Positions 7,049-15,200 of a stretch of 33,693 nt of DNA are shown one piece after another. Source of the DNA: an uncultured Clostridia bacterium (GTDB lineage Bacteria > Bacillota > Clostridia > Oscillospirales > Ruminococcaceae); assembly GCA_947649285.1 (NCBI GenBank), contig CANSRB010000011.1, forward strand, positions 1 to 33,693, read 5' to 3'. The position numbers were made by a program, and so were the translations under genes. How positions within the stretch are numbered: the first letter of the stretch is position 1; each line of letters starts with the position of its first letter. Below the pieces are notes generated by a model, which was given only the letters and a program-made list of their open reading frames with translations, ran no database searches and was not told the DNA's origin.

Positions 7049-7756
7049 ATGCCGGAACAACATTTACTTCCCAGGCATATCGGCCTGATTATGGACGGCA
7101 ACGGCCGCTGGGCCAAAAAGCGGGGGCTTCCCCGTAAAGCGGGCCATAAGGCGGGCGCAAAGACGTTTAAAAAGATTGTGCGTTACTGCAATCAGATCGG
7201 CGTCCCTTACCTGACGGTGTATGCTTTTTCGACCGAAAACTGGTCCCGTCCACAGGAGGAAGTAGATGGGATTATCCGGCTTCTCCGTGACTTTTTAGCC
7301 GATGCGTCAAATTACCGGGATGAAAATATCCGCACCCGTTTTGTGGGGGATATCAGCGTTTTTGACTCGGATATCCAGCGAAAAATTGCCGAGTGTGAAG
7401 AAGTCAGCGCCTCGCATACGGGGTTGACGTTAAATATTGCTATCAATTACGGCGGCCGGGATGAAATCCTCTGTGCGGCCCGCCGTTTGGCGGCGGAAGC
7501 AGCAGTTGGAAAGCGTTTGCCGGAGACGATCACGGCGGAGGACTTTTCCGAGCAGCTGTATACCGCCGGGGAACCAGATGTCGATTTGATTATCCGTCCA
7601 AGCGGGGAGCAGCGTCTTTCCAATTTTTTGCTTTGGCAGGCTGCCTATGCGGAATATATTTTTTTAGATACGCTTTGGCCGGACTTCGATGAAGCCTGCA
7701 TGGACCGGGTGCTGGAGGAATATGCTTCGCGCAACCGGCGTTTTGGCGGTGTATGA
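7049..7756 (+). CDS. uppS: Undecaprenyl diphosphate synthase (cis-prenyltransferase)
   Basis: UppS extends farnesyl diphosphate with isopentenyl diphosphate units to the C55 lipid carrier used for peptidoglycan precursors. The product is 235 residues. It shows HIGLIMDGNGRWAKKRG with the catalytic aspartate (about 11-27), the AFSTENWSRP motif (about 67-76), and the C-terminal RPSGEQRLSNFLLWQ and ELxFxDTLWPDF-like segment (YIFLDTLWPDF). I set the start at ATG 7049, preceded by CGGAGGAAG. The ORF-track start at 6983 lies inside frr. A MITE-like element separates it from cdsA, which normally follows directly. Confidence 0.97.
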   Translation: MPEQHLLPRHIGLIMDGNGRWAKKRGLPRKAGHKAGAKTFKKIVRYCNQIGVPYLTVYAFSTENWSRPQEEVDGIIRLLRDFLADASNYRDENIRTRFVGDISVFDSDIQRKIAECEEVSASHTGLTLNIAINYGGRDEILCAARRLAAEAAVGKRLPETITAEDFSEQLYTAGEPDVDLIIRPSGEQRLSNFLLWQAAYAEYIFLDTLWPDFDEACMDRVLEEYASRNRRFGGV

Positions 7757-7764
7757 CTGTTTTT

Positions 7765-7945
7765 TATAGTCAACGCACTTGAAAAGAAGCAGTGGCTTCT
7801 TTTCAACACTGCGGCATAATGCCGCAGCGGGCAGCGAAGCGGCCGTGCGGTAGGGCTTCATAGACGGCGCACAGCGCATTTTATGCGTGGGCAGGCAAAG
7901 CCTGACTTGAAAATCGGGCGCCGGTTTTCAAGTGTGCCGACTATA
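7765..7945. mobile_element. MITE-like element with 21-bp terminal inverted repeats and tandem hairpins
   Basis: The ends TATAGTCAACGCACTTGAAA... (7765-7785) and its right-hand partner (7925-7945) are inverted repeats matching 18 of 21 bases, with TA at both edges, fitting a TA target duplication. The inside is a string of hairpins: TTGAAAAGAAGC/GCTTCTTTTCAA (7779-7806, perfect), CTGCGGCAT/ATGCCGCAG (7809-7827, perfect), CAGGC/GCCTG (7892-7904) and CTTGAAAATCGG/CCGGTTTTCAAG (7906-7932, one mismatch). There is no transposase. The element is inside the operon between uppS and cdsA and fills most of a gap of about 250 bases. It would be transcribed with the operon and could act as an RNA structure. 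Confidence 0.75.
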
Positions 7946-7962
7946 TCATTCCAAAAGAAAGG

Positions 7963-7992
7963 GTATTTTCGGTGGTTTGCTAAAGAAAATAC
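7963..7992 (+). promoter_or_regulatory. Inverted repeat ahead of the cdsA ribosome site
   Basis: GTATTTTC (7963-7970) and GAAAATAC (7985-7992) are perfect 8-bp arms with a 14-base loop, ending just before the AAAGGA ribosome site. It may be an mRNA hairpin or chance. No promoter hexamers of good quality are seen with it. Confidence 0.3.
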
Positions 7993-8008
7993 TAAAGGAT
8001 AAACGACA

Positions 8009-8851
8009 ATGAAGCAGAGGATTATCACTGCGGTGATTGGCCTGGCGCTTTTGGCAGTGGTGCTGTTTTGTTATGAAACGCCGGTTTATGATGGGGCGGT
8101 CTGCATAATCACGCTGATTGCTGTGCATGAATTGCTTTTGGCAATGAAGGTAACAAGGAATATCCCTTTGACAGTTTTGACTTTGCTGACAGCAGCAATT
8201 CCGTTCTTTACTCCTTTGACCCAGACCCCGAAGGATTATTTCAGCCTGAGCGTGACTTTATACGCCGCTTCTGTTTTTCTTGGCTTTCTTTTGATGCTGA
8301 AACAGCACGACAGGTTGGATTTTCAGACAGTGGCGACGGCCTATTTCATCGCAGCTATCGTCCCCTTCTCCTTTTATGCGCTGATCCATATCCGGGACAG
8401 CTTTGGGTGGATGCAGGGGCTGTTCTACACGCTGGTGATCTTTGCCAGCGCCTGGGGTGCGGATTCCGGCGCTTATTTTGCCGGGCGCTTTTTTGGGAAA
8501 CGGAAGCTTGCCCCTAAAATCAGCCCTAATAAAACGGTAGAGGGCCTGATCGGCGGGATTATTTCTGCGTTGGTGCTGGTCGTGCTGATCACCTGGGGGT
8601 ATCTGTTCCTGATCGGCCGGATGACGGCGGAAGGCTGGCTGGAGCGGGTGCCGCTGTTGGTTATCACCCCGCTGCTTTCCTTGGCAGGGGTAGGAGGGGA
8701 CTTGTTTGCCTCTGTGATTAAACGGCAGAATGGGCTGAAGGATTTCGGCACGATTATGCCGGGACATGGCGGCATTTTGGACCGGTTTGATTCCGTTTTT
8801 TTCATTGCGCCGCTTTTTTATCTGATCCTGCTTTATCTGCCGGCGGCATAG
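8009..8851 (+). CDS. cdsA: Phosphatidate cytidylyltransferase (CDP-diglyceride synthase)
   Basis: CdsA makes CDP-diacylglycerol from phosphatidic acid and CTP in the cytoplasmic membrane, the branch point for phospholipids. The 280-residue protein is almost wholly hydrophobic, with about seven or eight membrane segments starting at IGLALLAVVLF. It carries the family signature at the C-terminal side: SVIKRQNGLKDFGTIMPGHG followed by GILDRFDS (about 231-257). The SPNKTVEGLIGG motif (about 172-183) is also typical. The ATG 8009 follows AAAGGATAA. It belongs to the pyrH-polC operon, though the MITE-like insert could alter its expression relative to uppS. Confidence 0.95.
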   Translation: MKQRIITAVIGLALLAVVLFCYETPVYDGAVCIITLIAVHELLLAMKVTRNIPLTVLTLLTAAIPFFTPLTQTPKDYFSLSVTLYAASVFLGFLLMLKQHDRLDFQTVATAYFIAAIVPFSFYALIHIRDSFGWMQGLFYTLVIFASAWGADSGAYFAGRFFGKRKLAPKISPNKTVEGLIGGIISALVLVVLITWGYLFLIGRMTAEGWLERVPLLVITPLLSLAGVGGDLFASVIKRQNGLKDFGTIMPGHGGILDRFDSVFFIAPLFYLILLYLPAA

Positions 8852-8908
8852 AGAAAGAGGATTGATTTGCTGTCGGATGGGGAGCAGAAATTAAAATGAA
8901 ACAAGGAT

Positions 8909-8940
8909 GCCCCCGGCTGTGTCCCAGTGAAGCCGGGGGC
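8909..8940 (+). terminator. Strong GC hairpin between cdsA and dxr
   Basis: GCCCCCGGCT and AGCCGGGGGC form a perfect 10-bp stem with a 12-nt loop, followed by GTTTCCATATTTT. The U-run is weak, so this may be a leaky terminator or an mRNA-stabilising hairpin 35 bases before dxr. Confidence 0.45.
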
Positions 8941-8974
8941 GTTTCCATATTTTAAGCCTGGGGGAAGGAATACA

Positions 8975-10141
8975 ATGGGAATGAAACGGATTGTAGTTTT
9001 GGGCTCGACCGGCTCAATCGGGACTCAGACGCTGGAGGTATGCCGCGCACAGGGCTTCGAGGTAACCGGGCTGGCGGCTTACCATAATGTAGAATTATTA
9101 GCGGAGCAGGCGGCAGAGTTTTCCCCTAAGGCGGTTTGTATCTACGACGCTTCCCTGGAGGAGGAATGCCGGCGGCGCCTGGCGCATAGGAATATAGAGG
9201 TTTTGACCGGTATGGAAGGGCTTTGCCGCCTGGCCGGGCAGGAGGAAGCGGACATTTTGCTCAATGCGGTGGTCGGGATGATCGGACTCCGGCCTACCCT
9301 GGCAGCGATCCGTGCGGGAAAGGATATTGCGCTGGCAAATAAGGAAACCCTGGTAACCGGGGGAAAGCTGGTCATTGAGGAAGCCAGGCGCCGGGGCGTA
9401 AAGATCTACCCGGTGGACAGCGAGCATTCCGCAATCTTCCAGTCGATGCAGGGAAGCCGGGAATCCCAAGTGAAAAAGATCATTCTAACCGCTTCGGGAG
9501 GGCCTTTCTTCGGGCGGACGAGGGCAGAGCTGGGAGGGGTTACCAAGGCTGATGCGTTGAAGCATCCCAACTGGACGATGGGGGCTAAGATCACGGTGGA
9601 TTCGGCTACTTTAATGAATAAGGGGCTGGAGCTGATCGAAGCCTGCTGGCTCTTTGACAAATCGCCGGAGGAAATTGAGATCGTCGTACACCGGCAGAGT
9701 ATCGTGCATTCTTTAGTGGAATTTGACGATTACGCGGTATTGGCCCAGCTGGGGGTTCCCGACATGAAGCTGCCGATCCAATATGCGCTGACCTATCCAG
9801 AGCGGCTGAGATGTCCGACCGATCGCCTGTCTTTGACCCAGGTTGGCAGCTTTACGTTTGAAAAGCCGGATGAAGATACCTTTATTTGTCTGAAAGCCTG
9901 CAAAGAGGCCATGCGGAAAGGGGGCTTGTATCCGGCGATTGTAAACGGGGCGAACGAACAGGCGGTAGAATACTTTTTGCAGGACCGGATTGGCTTTTTG
10001 GATATCGGGGAGCTGGTGTACGGCTCGCTTAGCTTGAAATATGAGCATGAAGATTTTGATGAAACCGATATCCATTTGGCGGATTCCCTCGCGCGGGAAT
10101 ATGTCCGCGCCAAGGTTGCAGAGAAGGAGCAGAAACGTTGA
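8975..10141 (+). CDS. dxr: 1-deoxy-D-xylulose 5-phosphate reductoisomerase
   Basis: DXR (IspC) converts 1-deoxyxylulose 5-phosphate to 2-C-methylerythritol 4-phosphate with NADPH, the committed step of the MEP isoprenoid pathway. The 388-residue product begins MGMKRIVVLGSTGSIGTQTL, an NADPH-binding Rossmann motif. It continues with ALANKETLVTGG (about 117-128), PVDSEHSAIFQ with metal-binding Asp/Glu residues (about 148-158), and ATLMNKGLELIEACWLF (about 210-226). I chose ATG 8975 with AAGGA upstream; a second in-frame ATG at 8981 is possible. The ORF-track start at 8927 is within the preceding hairpin. Its TGA overlaps the TTG start of rseP. Confidence 0.97.
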   Translation: MGMKRIVVLGSTGSIGTQTLEVCRAQGFEVTGLAAYHNVELLAEQAAEFSPKAVCIYDASLEEECRRRLAHRNIEVLTGMEGLCRLAGQEEADILLNAVVGMIGLRPTLAAIRAGKDIALANKETLVTGGKLVIEEARRRGVKIYPVDSEHSAIFQSMQGSRESQVKKIILTASGGPFFGRTRAELGGVTKADALKHPNWTMGAKITVDSATLMNKGLELIEACWLFDKSPEEIEIVVHRQSIVHSLVEFDDYAVLAQLGVPDMKLPIQYALTYPERLRCPTDRLSLTQVGSFTFEKPDEDTFICLKACKEAMRKGGLYPAIVNGANEQAVEYFLQDRIGFLDIGELVYGSLSLKYEHEDFDETDIHLADSLAREYVRAKVAEKEQKR

Positions 10142-11151
10142 GTATTATTTATACAGTGCTGATTTTCGGTATCATCATTTTTATTCATGAGCTGGGGCAT
10201 TTCCTGGCTGCGCGCTGCACCGGCGTCACCGTAAACGAGTTTGCGATTGGGATGGGCCCGGCTATTTGGAAGCGTCAGGGGAAACGTACCCTTTATTCCC
10301 TTCGCGCTTTCCCGATCGGGGGATACTGTGCCTTTGAAGGGGAGGAAGAGGACTCGGAGGATGAGAACTCCTTCCGCAAAAAGTCGGTCCCTAAGCGGCT
10401 GCTGATCTGTGCGGCGGGCGCATTGATGAATTTGGTGCTGGGGTTTGCAATCCTGCTTTCAGTACTGGCTGGGGCGGAATATTACAGCTCGACAACGGTA
10501 GCGGCTTTTAAGGAAGACGCTTCTTCCTCGGAAAGCGGGCTTCAGGTCGGGGACCGGATTGTCAAAATGAATGGGGTTTCTATCTGGTCCGACCAGGATA
10601 TTGTCTATGAAATCGTCCGGGATGAGGACGGTATCATTCAGATGGAAGTGATCCGGGAAAGCGAACGGGTAACGCTTCCTGCTGTCCGCTTCAAAATAGA
10701 CGGCGAGGGGGAAAAACGTTCGATCTATTTGGATTTCAAGGTTGCGGCTGTTGAAGCCTCGGTCGGGAATGCGCTTTCCCAGGCCGGGCGCAAAACCCTG
10801 TCCCTGGCCCGGAGCTCCTGGAGTTCGGTAGGGGATTTGATTACAGGGAAAATTGGGTTCAATGAATTGTCCGGCCCAGTCGGCGTAGGCCAGGTAGTTG
10901 GCGAAGCGGCGAAGGTGGGAATGAAGAATGTGTTAAATTTAGCCGCTTTTATTACAATCAGTATAGGGATGTTCAACCTGCTGCCCTTCCCGGCGCTGGA
11001 CGGAGGCCGTATTATTTTTCTGCTGATTGAGGCTGTCCGTCGGAAGCCGCTGAACCCGAAATGGGAAGGGTACGTCAATGCGGCAGGGTTGATTTTGCTG
11101 TTTGCTTTGATGATCCTGGTAACGGCAAAGGATATTTTTCAATTGTTTTAG
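10138..11151 (+). CDS. rseP: Site-2 intramembrane zinc metalloprotease (RseP/RasP family)
   Basis: This M50 protease cleaves transmembrane segments of anti-sigma factors and remnant signal peptides inside the membrane. The 337-residue protein shows the zinc motif HELGH in the first membrane helix (about 18-22), a PDZ domain (about 115-180, with SGLQVGDRIVKMNG), and the third zinc ligand region LLPFPALDGGRI (about 280-291), followed by a last membrane helix. The start is TTG at 10138, overlapping the dxr stop by four bases with AAGGAG upstream, so translation is probably coupled. Its place between dxr and ispG matches many Clostridia. The substrate here is unknown. Confidence 0.94.
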   Translation: MSIIYTVLIFGIIIFIHELGHFLAARCTGVTVNEFAIGMGPAIWKRQGKRTLYSLRAFPIGGYCAFEGEEEDSEDENSFRKKSVPKRLLICAAGALMNLVLGFAILLSVLAGAEYYSSTTVAAFKEDASSSESGLQVGDRIVKMNGVSIWSDQDIVYEIVRDEDGIIQMEVIRESERVTLPAVRFKIDGEGEKRSIYLDFKVAAVEASVGNALSQAGRKTLSLARSSWSSVGDLITGKIGFNELSGPVGVGQVVGEAAKVGMKNVLNLAAFITISIGMFNLLPFPALDGGRIIFLLIEAVRRKPLNPKWEGYVNAAGLILLFALMILVTAKDIFQLF

Positions 11152-11205
11152 AAGCTGAATCAATAAAAAAGATTAAACCCAAAGAGAGAAAGGTTGAATC
11201 GAATC

Positions 11206-12255
11206 ATGGGGAAGAAGCGGGAGATCAAGCAGGTAAAAGTAGGTCCGTATTTTCTGGGAAATGGAAAAGTAACGGTGCAGTCGATGCTTTCCGTGCCGGC
11301 GGCAGATGTGGAAGCAAATGTTTGGCAGGCAAAGGCCCTGGAGGCGGCGGGGTGTGAAATCCTGCGCGTCGCTGTCCCGGATGAGCCGGCGCTGGCGCTG
11401 ATCCCGGCATTGAAATCCGCCGTCCGTATGCCGCTGGTTGCCGATATCCATTTTGATTATCGGCTGGCTTTGGGCGCCATTGAACGAGGGATTGACAAAA
11501 TCCGGATCAACCCGGGAAACATCGGCTCGGATGAAAAGGTGAAGCGGGTGGCGGATGCCTGCCGTGTGGCGCGCGTCCCGATCCGGATCGGCGTAAACGG
11601 CGGTTCTCTGGAAAAGCATATCCTGGAAAAATATCATTCCCCAACTCCGGAGGCACTGGCGGAAAGCGCGCTGTACCATATCCGTCTGCTGGAAAAATTT
11701 GATTTTGATGAAATTGTGGTTTCCATGAAATCCTCCAACGTAAAAACGATGGTGGAGGCTTACCGCTTATTGGCGGAACAGTGTCCCTATCCGTTCCATA
11801 TCGGCGTGACGGAGGCGGGAACCGTGCGGATGGGGATGCTGAAAAATGCCATCGGCATCGGAAGCCTGCTTCTGGACGGGATTGGGGATACGATCCGTGT
11901 TACCCTGACGGCAGACCCGGTGGAGGAGGTGCGCGCGGGCTATGATATCCTGAAGGCGGCAGGTGTGCGGAAGCGGGGGGTTGAGATTATTTCCTGCCCT
12001 ACCTGCGGCCGTACCCAAATTGATCTGATCGGTTTGACGGAAAAGGTCGAACAGGCTTTGGAGGGCTGCGGCAAAGAAATCAGGGTCGCAGTGATGGGGT
12101 GTATCGTGAACGGGCCGGGAGAAGCCCGGGAGGCAGACCTGGGCGTAGCCGGCGGGAAAGGCTGCGGCGTGCTTTTCCGGAAAGGGGAAATGCTCCGGCA
12201 GGTGCCGGAATCGGAGATTTTGCCTGAGCTTTTGAAAGAAATTGAACGATATTGA
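11206..12255 (+). CDS. ispG: 4-hydroxy-3-methylbut-2-en-1-yl diphosphate synthase (GcpE)
   Basis: IspG is a 4Fe-4S enzyme that converts methylerythritol cyclodiphosphate to HMBPP, the penultimate MEP-pathway step. The 349-residue product reads VKVGPYFLGNGKVTVQSM near the start and VADIHFDYRLAL (about 77-88). Cluster cysteines appear in ISCPTCGR (about 261-268) and in VMGCIVNGPGEA (about 301-312). The ATG at 11206 is the most family-like start. An in-frame TTG at 11194 directly after GAGAAAGG cannot be excluded and would add four residues. Two MEP enzymes flank rseP, a conserved cluster. Confidence 0.96.
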   Translation: MGKKREIKQVKVGPYFLGNGKVTVQSMLSVPAADVEANVWQAKALEAAGCEILRVAVPDEPALALIPALKSAVRMPLVADIHFDYRLALGAIERGIDKIRINPGNIGSDEKVKRVADACRVARVPIRIGVNGGSLEKHILEKYHSPTPEALAESALYHIRLLEKFDFDEIVVSMKSSNVKTMVEAYRLLAEQCPYPFHIGVTEAGTVRMGMLKNAIGIGSLLLDGIGDTIRVTLTADPVEEVRAGYDILKAAGVRKRGVEIISCPTCGRTQIDLIGLTEKVEQALEGCGKEIRVAVMGCIVNGPGEAREADLGVAGGKGCGVLFRKGEMLRQVPESEILPELLKEIERY

Positions 12256-12274
12256 AAAAGAAAGGGAAGAAGAG

Positions 12275-15200
12275 TTGAATAATTCATTCTCTGCTATTTT
12301 TGGCGAATATGTGAAAAATGAGGTTCCGGAAAAGATTGCGGCTGCGGAGATCTTGTTCCTGGACGCTTTTCATGAAAGCAAGGAACTGGTTATTACGATC
12401 AAGCCAGCGGAATTATTGCCGAAAAAGGATCTTGCTGAGCTGGAACCGCTTTTAGCGAAAGCATTGAAGCTGAAAAAAGTGACAATCGATACCAAATACC
12501 TACCGACTCAGTTTGAATGCGGCTATCTTTCGGAAATTTCGGCGGTGCTGAAACGTCGTGTGGCGATGATCAACGGCTATTTTGATGGGGCGGCTTGCAC
12601 CTTGGAGGACCGTCTGCTGATCGTGGAGCTGAAGCATGGTGGGGCGGAACTGCTGGAAAAATGCGGGGTGGACCGGGAATTATCCGATTACATTGCAAAG
12701 GAATTTTCCTTTACCCCTCAGATCCGTTTTGCGGGGGTGCGTGAGATTCAAGAGGAGGCGTTTGCCCCTGCGCCTGTTTATACGGAGGATTTCGGCGAGC
12801 CTCCTCCGGAACGGGAACTGTCTTTGCCTGGGGATCTTCCGGCTGAACCGGAAAGCCCTCCTTCTGGGGAGTCCAAGCCGTCGGGCAAAAAAAGGAGAGC
12901 TGCGGCTTCCAAAAAAGCGTCTTCCCGCCTGGATCTTTCCCGCCTGCCGTTTGAGTGTGGCGAGGGGGAAGTGGTGATCGGGAAGTCTATTGCGGAAAAA
13001 CCCATTACACTGGCCGAAGTCAGCGGGGAGAGCGGGAAAGTGGTAGTTTGCGGGGAGGTTTTTGCGAAGGATGTCCGTTACAGTCGGGACAATTCCAAAT
13101 TGATCCTTTCGATTGATTTTACAGATTATACCGGCTCCAACACCCTGAAAATTATTGACGACGCGAAAAAAGAATCCTCTTATGATGCCGTCCAGAAAGG
13201 CTCGGTTCTGGTTGCCCGGGGCGAGGCAAACTATGATAAATATGACCGTGAGGTTACCATCCGTCCCTATGACATCATGGTGTATAAAAAAGTCCCAACT
13301 ATGGATCAAGCGCCGGAAAAACGGGTAGAGCTTCATCTGCACACCATCATGTCCGCCATGGATGCAACGACCCGGGTGGAAGACGCGGTGAATACCGCTT
13401 TTCGGTGGGGGCATAAGGCGGTAGCGATTACCGACCATGGGGTACTGCAGGCTTATCCTGCGGCGATGAACGCAGTGGAAAAAATCCGGAAAAACGGCGG
13501 GGACTTCAAAGTGATTTACGGGGTAGAAGCCTACTTCGTCAACGACCGGATGGAGATTGTGACCGGCGATCAGGACGAGCCGCTGGACGGTGAATGTATC
13601 GTCTTCGATACGGAAACCACAGGGCTTTCGGCTGGGATTGAGCGGATGACGGAAATCGGCGCGGTACGGATCCGGGGCGGCGAGATTGTAGAGGAATTTA
13701 ACACCTTTGTGAATCCGGGGAAACCGATCCCTGCCAAAATTACGGAGCTAACCGGTATCACGAACGAGATGGTCAAAGGTGCGCCCGCGGAAGAGGAAGC
13801 GGTCCGCTTATTTGCGGAATTTTGTAATGGAAAAATCCTGATTGCCCATAATGCGCCCTTTGATATGGCCTTTTTGAACGCGGCGCTGAGCCGGGCCAAG
13901 ATCAATATTCAGTACACCTCATTGGACACTGTCCCGCTTTGCCGGAAGCTGCTGCCGGAGCTGAAAAAGCATAAGCTGAATCTGGTAGCGGGGCATCTGG
14001 GCTTGGGGGATTTTAACCACCACCGGGCTTCGGACGACGCGCGGATGCTGGCCAGGATCTTCTTAAAGCTGCGGGATCAGTTAAAAACCGAATATGGGAT
14101 CGAAAATTTCCAGCAGATCAATACCGCTTGTGCGGGTGTTGATGTGAAAAAAGCGCCCACCTATCATCAGATTATCTTGGTTCAAAATAAAACAGGCCTG
14201 AAAAACCTGTACAAGCTGGTGTCCCATGCCCATCTGGACTATTATTTCAAACGCCCGCGCATCCCGAAAAGCGTGCTGATGCAGCATCGGGAAGGGCTTT
14301 TGCTGGGAAGTGCCTGTGAGGCCGGGGAGCTTTACCGGGCGATTGTCAGCGGGAAGCCCTGGGGGGAGCTTTGTGACCTGGCCCGGTTTTATGATTATCT
14401 GGAGATCCAGCCGGTGGAGAACAACAGCTTTATGGTTCGCACGGGGACTGTTGAAAGCGAGGAACAGCTTCGGGATTTCAACCGAACGGTTGTCAACCTG
14501 GGCGAAAAGCTGGGGATTCCTGTGGTGGCTACCTGTGATGTGCATTTCCTGAACAAATCGGATGGGATTTTTCGGAAAATCCTGCTGGCGGGCATGAAAT
14601 TCCGGGATTTTGAAGAACAGCCGCCTTTGTATTTCCGCACGACTGAGGAAATGCTGGAGGAGTTTTCCTATCTTGGCGAGGAAAAAGCCCGGGAAATTGT
14701 CATCACCAACCCCAATAAGGTTGCCGATTTGATCGATGGGGATATCCGCCCGATCCCGCTGGGGACGTTTACCCCGGAAATCCCAGGTTCGGATGAGGAT
14801 CTCCGGCGGATTACCTGGGGCAAAGCCCGGGAAATTTATGGGGAAAACCCGCCGGAGCTGGTTTCGGCCCGGCTGGAACGCGAGCTGGAATCCATCATCA
14901 AGCATGGGTTTGCGGTGCTCTACATGATCGCTCAGAAACTGGTCGCCAATTCCGAAGAGAACGGCTATCACGTTGGCTCACGGGGATCAGTGGGCTCTTC
15001 CTTTGTGGCGACAATGGCCGGGATTTCAGAGGTAAACCCGCTGCCGCCGCATTATGTATGCCCTCATTGTACTTACAGCGAATTTATCACGGACGGTTCG
15101 GTCGGCTCAGGCTATGATCTTCCTGCCAAGGACTGCCCGGAATGCGGGACTTTGATGAACCGGGACGGGCACGACATTCCTTTTGAAACCTTTTTGGGGT

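Noticed and set aside
7664-7879. 71-residue minus-strand ORF across the end of uppS and the MITE-like element
   Set aside because: It is made of element hairpins plus antisense uppS, with no ribosome site.
14081-14971. 296-residue minus-strand ORF inside polC
   Set aside because: It is a shadow of a conserved PolC region; the 15107-15634 and 15719-16387 minus ORFs are rejected likewise.
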